A DNA stretch of 64,000 bases from Moesziomyces globuligerus (GCA_030849465.1 JARVLF010000004.1:1-64000), one strand, 5' to 3'; shown: positions 29,146-40,602, counted from the stretch's first letter. Notes: a model not told the origin generated them from the letters alone. A program made the numbers and translations.

Positions 29146-31327
29146 CTAGACCTTGATGGTCGCTCCGGGGGCGGGGGCGGGGTTCTGCTTTGGCACGTCC
29201 GAGGCGGCGCTCCACTCTCGTTCGTGCTTTGCACTGATGGCTGGATCGTTGGTGGGCGCTAGCACGTCGGCCTCGGACCTGTGCCTAGCGGCCCTCTGCT
29301 GCTGGGCCATAGGGTCGAAGCCGGCGGCCATGGGACCATTCCTGGGCACATGTGCGGGCGCATACGCCCCCGGACCCTGGGTCATGGGTGGACCCGAAAC
29401 GCCGGGATGCATGTAGGCCGGATGCGGCGCCATGTTGGCCGGCATCGCCATCTGACCCTGCGCCATCGAGTGCGGATCCACGGCGTGCGGCCCTGCCATG
29501 GGCATCCCCATGGGCATGCCCATCGGCATGGCGGGCAACGGCGCACCGCCCGTGGCCTGGACGAGCTGACTCTTGAGAAACATGTTTTCGTTGCGCAGCG
29601 CGCCGACCGTGTTCTGCAGATTCTCGTTATCGTTCTGCAGATACTCCACCTTGGCCTGGAGCGAGGCGAGCCACGCCTTTTTGCGCTGGCGACACTTGAG
29701 CGCCGCCTGTCGATTGCGCTCCAAAAAGTTCTTGCGCTTCTCGTCCATGTGGCCCTTGCCCTCGCCCTTGCCCTCGCCCTTGCCCTCGCCCTCGTCGTCG
29801 CTGTCCCAGTGCTCGTCGTCGTCGCCGTTCTCGGAGCGCCCGCCGGCGCTGGGCGCCGTGTTGGCGTGCGCGTCCCGAGCCGCCGCTGCCGCCGCCGCCG
29901 CCGCCGCCGCCGCGTTGGCGTTGGCATTGGCGTTGGCGCCCTTCTTGGCGCCCTTGGACGTCTTGGCGGCCTTGGCGGGGGGCGCGTTCATGGGCGTGGC
30001 CGAGGAGGAGGACGACGAGGCGGCGGTGGCGGCGGCGGCCGAGTGCGCGTCGTCTGCCGAGTTGGACTTTTTGCGCTTGTTGCTGGCGGGCTTGGCGTCG
30101 TCGGGCTTGTGCTTGTTGGCGGCGCCCTTCCTGGCGGCCGCGGCGGGCTTGGACTCGTAGAGCGAGGTGGAAGCAGCTGCGGCGCCGTCGCGCTTTGCCA
30201 TCTGCTGATGCGCGCGGCTGAGGAGGAAGAGGCCGGAAGCGGCGTTCTGCTGGTCGCCGTTGGCGGGGTCGAGGGGCTTGTGCATCATCTGCGGGCTGAT
30301 GCTGTGCGAGAGGCTGCGGTCCGAGTCGGCGGCGTGGTCGTGCTGCGGCTTGAGCTTGGAGGCGGCGTGCGGCTTGGCGTCGTCGGCGGCGCGATCGCTG
30401 CCAAAGGAGCGGCTAAAGGCGATGTCGAAGGCGTTGTGCGCGTCGGTGGGCTTGCCGGCAAAGTTCTGGGGCTGGGTGGAGAGGGCGGCGCCGTTGGCAC
30501 CGTTGGCGGCGTCGGCGGCGTTGGCGGCGGTGGGGTCTATGGAAGCGCCGGCGGCTGCGGCGTTTGTGAGGGCGGAGAGGGTGTTTGGGGTGATGGCGGC
30601 GGCCGAGGTGGAGGCGGTGGAGGAGCTGTTGACCATGGCTGCGAGGAAGGCGGCGGTGTTGGGCGAGGGGGGCGGGAAGGACATGCCGCCGCTGAGCGGG
30701 GTGAGTCCGGTCTTGAAGTTGGAGAGGTCCGGGGTGAAGCCGGTGCGGAAGGCGTTGGGGTCAAAGTGGGAGCTCTGCGGGCCTGCGAGCATGGCGGGGG
30801 AGAGGGGCCCGGAGCGGAGGGAGCTGGTGAGACCGGCGGACCAGGGGTAAGCGTTTGTCTCTCCTGCGGGCGAGGTGATGGAGGCGACGGGGGGCAGGAG
30901 GGGCTTGGGGGTGGAAGCGGCGTCGGTGTGGGTGGAGGGCGAGGTGTGGTTCTTGTTCGAGTTGGAGAAGGTGCGGTCGCGGTAGGCGGCGCCGGGGCGT
31001 GTGCTCAGGGGCGGCGTGCTGAGGCTGGTGGATTTGGCGTCGGACTTGAGGTCGGAGCGGCGGTCGATGGAATCGGACGAGGTGGGTCCGGAGCTGAACG
31101 ACTTTTCGAACGGGTTGGGTTCGAGATGGTGTTTTGCGGTGGAGCGGACGGGCGAGCTCTTGCGCAAGGGCTTGGCGGGGGGCCTGGTTGCTGTGGCTGG
31201 GAGGGGAGCGGGTGCGGGTGCGGGCGAGAGGACGGCGAGCATGATGGTGGTGGGTTGGAATGGTCAGTGGATGCTGCGGTGTTGGAGGTGCTTTGGGGGT
31301 CGAGGTGGACTTACCTGCTTCGGACAT
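29146..31327 (-). CDS. Atf1/CREB-type bZIP transcription factor
   Basis: Two exons (31327-31315 and 31196-29146) encode 687 residues; the first coding exon is only 13 nt (MSEA plus one base). The intron has donor GTAAGT, a CACTGAC branch site and a CTCCCAG acceptor that keeps frame. N-terminal NPFEKSF and the Pro/Ser-rich region with TGFTPDLSNFKTGLTPL match the Aft1 HRA/OSM segments. The basic region KNFLERNRQAALKCRQRKK and a leucine zipper stand near residue 540-610, preceded by poly-Ala and GKGEGKGEG runs from GC-rich microsatellites. Atf1 proteins bind CRE sites (TGACGT) in the nucleus and act below the Hog1/Sty1 stress MAP kinase. Several SP/TP sites could be kinase targets. An internal ATG at 31242 would serve if the intron were retained. 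Confidence 0.88.
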
Positions 31328-32752
31328 GGTTGGTGCGCAGCCGAGCTTGGCGAGCTTGGCGAGCTTGGATGGGGAAACGAGGGTCCAGCGGAAGGCGAGG
31401 CGAGGCGAGCGAGGGATGGTGTAGTTGATTGCGATGATGGATGGCGATGGGTGGTGATGATGACGAGGGTGTGACGTTGGTGGTGAGCGAGAAGGAGAGA
31501 CGACGACGGCGGTGCGGCTGAGCCGATACGCTACGAAAGAGGGACGACGGCGATGCCGATGGTTGGGGCCAAGGTGGCAGGTGTGACAGGGTGCCAGGGT
31601 GCGAGGGAGGGTTCGAGGTGGTCGGGTGATCCGGTGCGAGAGGCCGATGTGATTGGAACGAGAGAGAGTGTGTGTGCCAAGTGCGAAGGGCAAAGTTGCC
31701 AACGGCGATGGCGATGGAAACGGAGCGGATGTGCTCGCGAGATGCGCATGGCGGCTTTTTTTCCAGGAGCATCGGCTCGATGCGCGGCAAAAAGAGGCAA
31801 GAAACCCACGCTCAGTCAACTCGAGCACTGCGACTGCGACTGCGACTGCGCTCGTGTGCCTCGCTTTTTGGTTTTTTTTTTCGCTCTGCTTCCATATTTC
31901 CAATGCGGCTCTCGCTCGCAGACTGATGCAGTGCCTGTGCCCAGCCTGGGAAAAAGCTTAATCTCGGGCCTCGATGCACATCGACAGCACAGCACAGCAG
32001 AGCACAGCACCGCACAGCACTTTACAGCAAAGCAAAGCAAAGAGAAAGCACGCCGCCGACTCGCTTGGACAGCAAGCATACAGCAGTGGGGGAGGAGATG
32101 CGGCTCAGCCCGGGCTTTGCTCTCTTGTCCAAAAGGGAGCGAGTCGCCCAAGCAGCTCGTGTGCCTCGGTAGCTGCGACTGGTGCAGTACACGGTCCGGG
32201 GTTCTCGCCAAGCGATCCAAACCCTTGTTTTGGGGCGAGGAGGCGTCCGGACCCCGACTCACAACTGGACGAGCGACACCTCTCCGGGATCGACGGCACT
32301 GCTGCGGCGTCCGATTGGCGGCTACGCGGAAGCCTCGCTTGCGGTGCACCAGCTTCGCGGCTCGATACCGGGGAGCAGAGACATGGCCATGGCGAAGGGT
32401 ATGGCGATGGCGATGGAAAGCGTTACGCGACGCGTTGCTGGCAGCGAGTGCGGGCGCCAATGGGGCATGGGCGGATCGACGGCCGATGAGCACATTGAGC
32501 AGCGCATTCGCGCGAAACAAATGCACATGACGTAACGCATGACGCAATCCGCCCCGGCCCCGACCCCGACCTCGACCTCCCACTTTCGCCCTTCTTTCCC
32601 GTGTCATGTGCTGGGATGTAACATTCTTGCACTGTCCAACTGCGCGCAAGGGTTCAGCGCAGGGTCCACGCCCGACGCTACTTGCACACGCCTCCATCGG
32701 TCTTTGTGCTCGTTGAAACCGGCATCGTGCATTGCAAGAAACGCTAGAAGCA
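31328..32752. other. Intergenic, long bZIP upstream region
   Basis: 1.4 kb between the bZIP start and the 3' end of the next minus-strand gene. It contains a CAGCA/CAAAG-type microsatellite (about 31983-32047) and long open but motif-free frames. I read it as a long promoter and 5' leader. Confidence 0.45.
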
Positions 32753-34144
32753 CTAGGCTAGATGGGCTGGAGCGTGCGGAGGGTGGTGAGAAGCGTGCAG
32801 GGTCGGCACTCGCTTGTGGCGCAGCACCGACGAGGGGTGCGATTCGTCTGGCTCGCTGTCGTCGTCACTCTGCTCGGAGCCGTCGTCCGACTCTGCATCG
32901 GCGACGAGCTCGGGTGCGTAGACCTTGACGAGCTCAAAGCGTTCGGGCGGTTCGAGAGCCAGGAGCATCTCGACGACTTCCTCCTGCGCCTGCTGCGTCG
33001 TGCTTTCGTCTTGCTCGGGCTCTCTCGCGGGTGCGATGCCGAGAAAAGTGCAGATGGCTTGGGTGAGTTGATGCGGACGCTTGACGCTGAGGAGGAACGG
33101 AGCGCGTTCGACCTTGTCGACGTGGACGCAGCGGGCGTTGGGGAAGAGGGCGGCAATGTCTTCGGCGACGTTGCGCTCGTAGGGGAGATCGCGATCGCCC
33201 TCGACGACGAGCAGCTTGCAGCGCACGGCGAGTCGAGACGCCTCGTCCATCGGACGACGCAGCCAGTACAGGTCAAACCACCAGTCTCGTGCAGCTTCGA
33301 GGCCGCGCTCGTGCAGCACGAGGCGCTCCAACCACGTCCGCGAGAGGTACGACGCAATGTGCGCGGGTATCGTCTCGCCACCCGCCCATCGAAACGTAAA
33401 CCCCTGCACCACTTCGCCCGGCAGCTTCACCTCGTCTTGGCCGATCCGAGCGCTCGAGTCGGACGTGTGGAGTTGGTGCCACGATTCTTCCAGGAGCTGC
33501 TTGATGCCTTGGAACGATTCGACCATAAAGGGCGATTCGAGCTCGAGGATGGGGCTGGTGATCATGATGGAGCTAAACGTCGTGGGCCATTTCGCCGCCA
33601 TCCTCGCCGCCACCAATCCAGACATGCTGCACGCTAGGATGTGGATGCCACGTGCCCACTCGACGCCACCCGAGGTCGAGGGCGTGGGGGAGTGGTGCGA
33701 GTGGTGGGAGAGGAGGAGGCGGGTGAAGGCGAGGATGTCGGCGGCCTTGATGTCGAGGTCGTACTTGCGGCTTGGGTCGCGGATGGGTACGTCGCGCGTA
33801 AGGCCGTGACCTCTGGGATCGACGGCAACGAGATTAAAGTGCGCAGAGAGCGTGGCGTCGCATAGCTGATCGGCGAACAGATGCGCTACGCTAAAACACT
33901 CCGAGGGCAGAAAGAGCATGATCGGATACGACGCATCCAACTCGACTCCCCCCACATCCTCAGTCCGCGTGCCTCCACCATCGGTAGGGATGGGGTTGGT
34001 GAGGCTGGCGGCGAGCGAAGAGGCGTGAGTTCGAGCATTGACAAATGTACGACAGCTGGGGGTCGAGACGAGGTAGTGAAAGACCACCTGGTCGTCTTGA
34101 AACCGTAGCTCCGACTCGTCGCGAGGCAGCGCGAGAAACGGCAT
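32753..34144 (-). CDS. Divergent alpha/beta hydrolase
   Basis: A single-exon 463-residue protein. The fold is recognisable: FNLVAVDPRGHGLTRD, nucleophile elbow ILACSMSGLVAARMAA (Ser in C-S-M-S-G) and the acid region LLVVEGDRDLPY. Where most members carry the catalytic His (G-H-x-x-x), this protein has DKVERAPFLLSV, so the triad looks incomplete. An acidic, disordered tail (about 390-463) follows. It may have lost hydrolase activity or use another His. No signal peptide; substrate unknown. It is transcribed in the same direction as the PKA regulatory subunit upstream of it. Confidence 0.75.
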   Translation of the reverse strand: MPFLALPRDESELRFQDDQVVFHYLVSTPSCRTFVNARTHASSLAASLTNPIPTDGGGTRTEDVGGVELDASYPIMLFLPSECFSVAHLFADQLCDATLSAHFNLVAVDPRGHGLTRDVPIRDPSRKYDLDIKAADILAFTRLLLSHHSHHSPTPSTSGGVEWARGIHILACSMSGLVAARMAAKWPTTFSSIMITSPILELESPFMVESFQGIKQLLEESWHQLHTSDSSARIGQDEVKLPGEVVQGFTFRWAGGETIPAHIASYLSRTWLERLVLHERGLEAARDWWFDLYWLRRPMDEASRLAVRCKLLVVEGDRDLPYERNVAEDIAALFPNARCVHVDKVERAPFLLSVKRPHQLTQAICTFLGIAPAREPEQDESTTQQAQEEVVEMLLALEPPERFELVKVYAPELVADAESDDGSEQSDDDSEPDESHPSSVLRHKRVPTLHASHHPPHAPAHLA

Positions 34145-34736
34145 CCTCCCCGCAAATCCCCACCGTAGCTGTCAACCGCAAAAAGAAAAGGGTCAGCGTT
34201 CGTCACTCTGTCCCGAGGCGCAGAAGGGGCGTGGTTATATACCCTCTTCCACCCAAGCCAAGCTTGCTCCGTTACGGTATCTGACGAAGCCGAAGCTGAG
34301 CACCGAGACTCGAGTGGCAGAACGCTGGGCGATTGCAATGCAACCACCGCCTGCTCGAGTGTGGACCGTGTGGTGTGGCTTGAACACCGCTTGAAAACGC
34401 ACGAAAAAACCGCAGGCGGTTGTCAGGTAAAGAACGCCTTTGCAACGTGGCTTGCACCTCTGGCTCGACTCAACCTCGACAAGGCTTCCAACATCCCGTG
34501 TCAAATCCCCCATCCCGCCCTGCAGCTTGAATGCACACACCGCACCCTCGACCTCCCACGCCCCACCGTCGCCACCACCCGCGCCCCGCTCGCTGTGCAT
34601 CCACGCGCATACACACACAACGTCACCGACGCACAAAGCAAGCACGAATCCTACAATTCAGAAGCACCAACCCCCCCATCTTCAAGTGCAGAGAAAGAAG
34701 GCGAACGCAGCTACGGCGATAGGCACGCACCACCGA
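34145..34736. other. Intergenic, no gene seen
   Basis: 592 bp between the PKA-R stop and the hydrolase start, both on minus. It should include the hydrolase promoter; a TATATAACC-like element stands near 34235 (minus strand). Confidence 0.4.
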
Positions 34737-36362
34737 CTATGCCGAGGCAAACGGGTTCGGCGCCGACCAGGCGCCCTGGCCCGGCTTGGCCGTCGAGTCC
34801 ATGGGATGCGCCAAGCTCGGCGTCTCTGCGCCCGAGGCGAATGCATTCGAGGCTGCCGCCGCGGCCGCGCCGCCCACGCCGCCCGCGCCGCCCGCGTTGG
34901 CATTCGAGTAGTCGCCATACGTCTCCTTTGCATGACGCTCGAGGATGCCGGCGAGCGGACCGAGGAGCCGGGTAAAGGCGCGTTCGGACATGGTCACGAC
35001 GCGCAGCTTGGCGGGCGACGCGGCGGCCTCGTGCGCCTGCACCGCGGCGACGGTGGCGGCGCGCGGCGCATTGTTGAGCAGCGCGAGCTCGCCAAAGTAG
35101 TCGCCGCGCGCGAGCTTGCCGACGACGTCCTCGCTGGCGGCGCCCGGCCGCGTCTTGCGCACCTCGGCGTCGCCGTCGACAATGATAAAGAACTCGGAGC
35201 CGCGCTCGCCCTGGCGGATGACGCGCTCGCCGGGCGCATACTCGCGCAGCTCGAGGCTGTCCGAGATCTTTGCGCGCTCGGCGGCGCTGAGGCGCTCAAA
35301 GAGCGGCACGTCCATGAGGAACTTTTCGTAGAGCGCGCGGCGCCTCGAGTTGGTCTCCATGAGGATCGAGCGGAACGTGATGCGGTCGAGCGCCCAGAGC
35401 GTGCACGCCGAGGTCGAGACCACCGTCGCCGCGCGCGGCTGCGCATAGAGCAGCGCCAGCTCGCCAAACGACGAGCCGGGTCCGTACGAGACCTTCTTGT
35501 CGCCGAGCGCCGAGCCCGCCAAGCCCGCCGAGCCCGCCGAGCCCGCCGAGCCGGGCTCGTCCGACGAGGCGTGCGCGGGCGCGCGCACGTAGACGTCGAG
35601 CGTGCCGGACTCGACGACGTAAAAGTAGTCGCCCTGGGCGCCCTGCTCGATGACGGTGACGTCGGCCTCGACCTTGACCTCCTTCATGGCGAGGAGGACG
35701 TCGCGGTACTGGTCGTGCTCGAGGTTGCGGAAGAGGAGGTTGTTGCCGATCGAGCCGCGGATGCGCTGCATCTGCTCGTCCGACTTGGGGATCACCGTCT
35801 TGGGCAGCGGCGTGCCGTCGTGGTCGGCGCCGGCGGCCGAAGGCGCCATGCTCTCGGCAGAGACCGAGGTGCGTCGGCCGAGGTTGAAGGTGGGAGGGAT
35901 GAGGGGTGCAGCGCTCGAGGCGGCGGCCGACGAGGGCGTGCTGGAAAAGGCCGAGGCGGCGGCGGCGGCGACGGACGAGGCGGGCGGGAAGGCGGAAGCG
36001 GATGACGAGGTGGGTGGGGCGACGTAGCCCGACTCGGGCGACTGGGAGCTGTCCATGGGGACGGGCGCGGTGGAGCGGCTCGACGAGGGCGGATGGGAAA
36101 AGGGATCGGAGGAGAAGATGGAGGCGCGCTGGGTTGGAGAAGCGAGGCCCGGGGCGACGCCGCCAAAGTCGAGATCGGAAGGCCCTAAGGAGACGTCTTT
36201 GGAGGAGGAGGCTGAGGAGGCGGCGAGGAGCTGACGACGCTGATGTTCGAGCTTGGCGTTGAACCAATTTGCGCAGAACTGGAGCGCATCGGCGGGACGC
36301 GCCGCAGCCACATCGCGGCTGAGCTCGTTGAGCAGCGCAGTGTAGTTGGCGGGCAGCGACAT
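34737..36362 (-). CDS. ubc1: cAMP-dependent protein kinase regulatory subunit
   Basis: A single-exon 541-residue protein. Residues 1-46 (MSLPANYTALLNELSRDVAA...) form the dimerisation/docking domain. A long Ser/Ala linker leads to the inhibitor site RRTSV (163-167), which has a phosphorylatable Ser, as in type II subunits. Two cyclic-nucleotide-binding domains follow, each with its phosphate-binding cassette: FGELALLYAQPRAATV and FGELALLNNAPRAATV, both keeping the Glu and Arg that hold cAMP. An Ala/Gly/Ser insert interrupts the first domain. In smuts the orthologue is Ubc1, which restrains PKA and governs budding versus filamentous growth. The ATG at 36362 was chosen because it begins the docking domain, though the frame is open upstream. 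Confidence 0.95.
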   Translation of the reverse strand: MSLPANYTALLNELSRDVAAARPADALQFCANWFNAKLEHQRRQLLAASSASSSKDVSLGPSDLDFGGVAPGLASPTQRASIFSSDPFSHPPSSSRSTAPVPMDSSQSPESGYVAPPTSSSASAFPPASSVAAAAASAFSSTPSSAAASSAAPLIPPTFNLGRRTSVSAESMAPSAAGADHDGTPLPKTVIPKSDEQMQRIRGSIGNNLLFRNLEHDQYRDVLLAMKEVKVEADVTVIEQGAQGDYFYVVESGTLDVYVRAPAHASSDEPGSAGSAGSAGLAGSALGDKKVSYGPGSSFGELALLYAQPRAATVVSTSACTLWALDRITFRSILMETNSRRRALYEKFLMDVPLFERLSAAERAKISDSLELREYAPGERVIRQGERGSEFFIIVDGDAEVRKTRPGAASEDVVGKLARGDYFGELALLNNAPRAATVAAVQAHEAAASPAKLRVVTMSERAFTRLLGPLAGILERHAKETYGDYSNANAGGAGGVGGAAAAAASNAFASGAETPSLAHPMDSTAKPGQGAWSAPNPFASA

Positions 36363-37379
36363 GGCAGGCGAGGGCGAGGGCGTCCGAGGAAGCGGAAGAG
36401 TGCCGAACGACTCGCGAGGAAGGCAAGGCTCGTGTGACGATGGAGGAGGAGAAGCAAGAAGCGCAACAAGAGCAGGCCGAGGTTGTGTGATGGTGTAGAG
36501 AGGCAAGGGTGATTGTGACGAACCAAGAAGGACGGCAGGCGGCAACGGCATTCGAGACTAGACTCGAGTCGAGTGAGAGCGAGTGCAGTTGCCCAGTGCG
36601 GCGGACCGAGGAAAGCGTGGCTGCAGGCCCGCACGGATGCCCAGAGTGGCAGCGGGCAGCAGCGCGTGTTGGTTGGCGGTTGGGGCCGCGAGGCGCGAGC
36701 CAAATGCGTTGGTCGGCTTGTCAGTGCGCGCACGCACGCATTCGGCAGCGCCGTTGCCTCGGATGCAGCCAGACCCTCCTGCCTCCTGCCGCCGCGCCCT
36801 CGCTCGTCACTCTCTCTTTCATCCTGCAATCGTGTCGGAGCACGTCCGATCAAGGCCAATCGGCAGGCCCGGCCTTCGCAGTCGATAAGAGCGGCCAGGC
36901 CGATGCGAGCGCGAATGCCAACTTGAGCTTGCTTGCAACGCCGTGAAACGTGGCTTGGCTGTGCTTTGGCGGCGAGGCGCCGCAAGGCACAGGTCTTCCG
37001 CATCCGTACGCTGGGCTGGCATCGGCCCTCGCGCTGCGCACAGACGCTCGCTCTTGAAGTCTCTCGCACGAAAATTGCATCCTTGAGCTGTAGCTGTGAC
37101 GATGTAACATGGACAGGCGGCCGCGAAAAGTGATCGTTTCGGGCGCAAGTGCCCGGTCGGAAGCGATAGGGTGCGACGAATTTCGAGCTCTGCGCTCGAC
37201 CGCGCTCCTCAGCCGCCTCGTCGCCAGTCGAGCGCGAGCCCGAGCCGTGCGTCGACAGACAGGCAAAGCGCCCAGTTGAGCCGTCGAATCTCGGCCTCGT
37301 CGCGATCAGCAATCGCCGTCTTCTCACCACCATCTCTTCCCACCACTTTTCCTCTTCCCCCTCGATTCGTACATCCACA
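36363..37379. promoter_or_regulatory. Divergent promoter, PKA-R and ATP7
   Basis: About 1 kb between the start codons of two divergent genes. The last 120 bp are CT-rich, as is common before fungal housekeeping starts. No gene seen inside. Confidence 0.5.
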
Positions 37380-38632
37380 ATGGCTGCTCGTGCTGCTGCT
37401 GCCGATCTGGCCAAGATCTCCCAGCTGGGTCTGGGCAAGAACACGCTCGCCCAGATCTCGGCCTTCCGCAAGCGCGCCGACGACGCCAAGCGCCAGCTCG
37501 CCCAGCTCAAGCAGCAGACCACCGACGTCGACTTTGCGCACTACAACAAGCTCATCCGCAACAAGGACGTCGTCTCCCACGCCCAGAAGATCCTCGCCGA
37601 CTTCAAGCCCGTCACCTACGACGTCCAGGCTCAGCTCAAGGCCATCGACGCCTTTGAGTCCAAGGCCGTACGTATCCGCGCCACATCCGACCTTGTGCAG
37701 TCTCGCTTCAGTCCACGCATGCAGCCTACGTCGCATCGTCGCCGCGCCATCTCGTCGCATCGCATCGCATCTCGCAGCTTCGACACACCCGCCCTCCGCA
37801 CGCACGCACCCGACCTTCTCTTCTGCTGATCGCTGTCCGCCCCGCCTCCCTGCGCTTCCAATTGCATGCTGGCACGCCGTCGGGCTGGCACGCTTTGCGC
37901 GCAGACCTGCAGCTCGGAATGTCCCGACCATCGACCTCGATCTGATTTCGGTGCGCTCCGGATCCGCCACCCAGCCTGCCTCCGACGCCGAAGCGGACCC
38001 TGCGCATTCCAATTTGCCCCACTTCCTCGGGCCGCGGTTCGTGCAAGGTTCACTCTAGGCTCGGTTGCGACAAGCTGGAGCGATCGGCGCGGCACCACTG
38101 CAATCCCTGCGCACCCGACACCTGCGCACAGGGCACAAGCTGCGACTGCGATGCTGCTCCCGTCGTCGAGACATGGACGACACCTCTCGACATGCGTGGA
38201 CTGTTCCGGAGCTGTGCCATATCTGAGTCGACACATTGTCGCCCTTCTTTTCGTGGACCGACGGCTGACGCTTGCGCTTTTTTTGTCTTGTGTGACTGCA
38301 GGTGGAGCAAGCTCAGGCTACGGCGTCCAAGATCGAGGCGGAGCTCAAGGACCTCAAGGCGACGCTCAAGAACATTGAGGACGCGCGACCCTTTGACCAG
38401 CTCACCGTGGACGACGTCGTCGCCGCGCGCCCCGAGGTGGGCAGGACCGTCGACGAGATGCTCAAGAAGGGCAAGTGGACCACGCCAGGCTACGACGAGA
38501 AGTTCGGAAGTGAGTAGACCGCTTGATTCCCAGTGTTGCCCCAAGTGCGCGCATGGTTTGTGCACACATCCGAGAGCATTGCTGACCCCGCTCTTCTGCT
38601 TGTCTCCATCGCCAGACCTTTCGGCCATCTGA
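37380..38632 (+). CDS. ATP7: Mitochondrial ATP synthase subunit d
   Basis: Three exons (37380-37667, 38302-38509, 38616-38632) encode 170 residues, close to the usual ~174. Subunit d belongs to the peripheral stalk of F1Fo-ATP synthase on the matrix side of the inner mitochondrial membrane. Recognisable parts are FAHYNKLIRNKDVV, VTYDVQAQLKAIDAFESKA, the helical AQATASKIEAELKDLKATLKNIEDARPFDQLTVDDV and KGKWTTPGYDEKFGNLSAI at the end. Intron 1 is 634 nt, very long beside its neighbours (60-130 nt). The last exon adds only five codons. Confidence 0.93.
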
Positions 38633-40193
38633 GCTGCACATCCCCAACGCGCCAAGCTCCGCGCGGTTTCTTTGCCCATAGACAGCACCGCCGTGGTCTT
38701 TGCACACTACGCAATCCTACTGAGAGAACCAAACGCTTCGCTCGAGTGGAGAACGGCCTGCAATGCGCCGAGGAGCTGGTTTTGGGCTCGTGAGGCGCTT
38801 GGAGGCCAGTTCGGTGTAAGGGGGAATGAGATGGTTCTGTGTGGCAGGTGTGAGGCTGGGCATGTGTCCCGATGGATGGTCGGAGGCTCGAGGCGCCTGG
38901 CGAGCTGGGGGCATCGCTTTGCGAGGTTGCGACTGGGAAAGCTCATCGGGGACCCCTTGGCCCTCCCGCGCGCGGGGCGTCAGCGAAGCCCGACGAGCGG
39001 CGGACAAGGTTGGCGTGGACGATCCGACGTTGCCAAACAGATCTACTGGAAGATCCGTCTCGTACGACTGTCCACAACAAATTCGCAACGTGTCGGGATG
39101 CTAAGTGCTAACATCTTGGACTCTGCTTGGGTCCTCGGCCGAGGTTTGGACCGCATCACGTGCAAATTCAAAAAGGAAATGCACACTGCTCTAGTGCCCC
39201 ACCGCGTTGGCGAGAGGCGAGAGCGCGCCGAGCGAGGGCGAAATTTGGGATTGGGCCTCGCTTGGCCGCGCGCGCCGAGCCAGTTGGGGCTGAGCCACAG
39301 TCAAGCCGCAGCGAGCGAGCGAGCGAGCGTCGAGACGCTTGTCCTGGTATCCCGAATCGACATCAGCTTTCGATCTTCTCCTCCGTCATCCACCCAATCC
39401 ATCAAGGTAAGTGCGATCGCCTCCGCCAGCACCTCACGCGGCAGCATCGCGGCACAGCACACCCACGACTCGCACCATCCGTGGCAACGATCGACATCGA
39501 CGACAGAGCAGCAGAGCATACGACATCAGCATCGCAATCGCAGTCAAGTCGAGGGTCTGGCTTGGTCGACAATGACATGGACAAAGAGGAAAGCCACAGC
39601 GACATGGACATGTTGGTCGAAGGAGCTTCGGCGATCGTTGGAACGCTTCGTCGTAGGAAGGAGGACCAGGTCAGCGCTCGCGTCATGAGCGAACTGGACG
39701 AGTTGCACCTAGTCGCGGTCGAGACTGTTGCAGTTTTCCATACATGACAGGAAGAGACGACCGACAGCACGTATCAAAGTGGGATCGTAGCATCACCACC
39801 ACCATGCTGTAGACGCGATGTCAGCACGGGACCTGGAGGGAGCTGCAAAAGCTAGCACTCTAGCATGGTACCGCTCCGACACGTCGCGGCCAGCCCGATT
39901 GGTGCTCCTGCTTCGACTCTTGCCCACCGACTCGTGATCCAGACCCCGCAGCATCCGTGCGCATCCACCCGTAGTGTCGCTCGACAGGCACCCGTACATG
40001 CCCTCGTCCGGGCCCCCAACTCGCTTCGACCGCCGACTCGCATCGCCCTGCTGCTCTACCGCCGACCCGCCGCATCCGTCCTATCTATGACGCCGTGCTG
40101 TGCCGTGTTGTCTTGCATCAACTCGTGATCCTGCAGTCAACAAGCTTGCTGACCACCGTCGATGCCACGACGCTGTTTCCCACCCCGCCTCAG
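38633..40193. other. Intergenic, possible 5' UTR intron of RPS25
   Basis: 1.56 kb with only weak frames. A small one at 39577-39747 (56 codons, MDKEESHSDMDMLVEGA...) has coding-like composition but no family. A strong donor GTAAGT at 39407 after a pyrimidine-rich leader and a CAG acceptor touching the RPS25 ATG suggest a 787-nt 5' UTR intron that would swallow this frame. Confidence 0.4.
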
Positions 40194-40602
40194 ATGCCGC
40201 CCAAGAAAGCTGCCATCGCCGCCGCGGCGTCCAAGTCTGCCAAGAAGAAGAAGTGGTCCAAGGGCAAGGTCAAGGACAAGGTACGCATGCGCCCACCTCG
40301 CCTCGCTGCTACAAGGCAGATGTCTGACGATTTTTTTTCTCTGGTTGATTTGATTCGCTCTTGGCTCTCTGTGCCCAAAACAGGCCCAGAACATGGTTGT
40401 GCTCGACCGCCCGACGTACGACCGCATCCTCAAGGAGGTGCCTACGTTCAAGATGATCTCGCAGTCGACGCTGATCGACCGCATGAAGATCAGCGGCTCG
40501 CTCGCGCGCGTGGCCATCCGCCACCTCGAGCGCGAGGGCCAGATCAAGCGCCTCGTCCACCACCACGGCCAGCTCGTCTACACGCGCGCCTCGGCCGAGT
40601 AA
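40194..40602 (+). CDS. RPS25: Ribosomal protein eS25
   Basis: Two exons (40194-40280 and 40384-40602) encode 101 residues. The Lys/Ala-rich N-terminus (MPPKKAAIAAAASKSAKKKK) and the winged-helix body (DRPTYDRILKEVPTFKMISQ, LARVAIRHLEREGQIKRLVHHH) are characteristic of eS25, a small-subunit protein of the cytosolic ribosome. Donor GTACGC, acceptor AAAACAG, phase 0. A CCTCAG immediately before the ATG may be the acceptor of a 5' UTR intron, which is common in fungal ribosomal protein genes. Confidence 0.95.

Noticed and set aside
29281..31428. 715-codon Gly/Val/Arg-rich frame opposite the bZIP gene
   Set aside because: Shadow of repetitive GC-rich codons; the minus strand encodes the bZIP domain.
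31553..32530. 325-codon plus-strand frame upstream of the bZIP
   Set aside because: It runs through microsatellite sequence and shows no domain; more likely promoter/leader.
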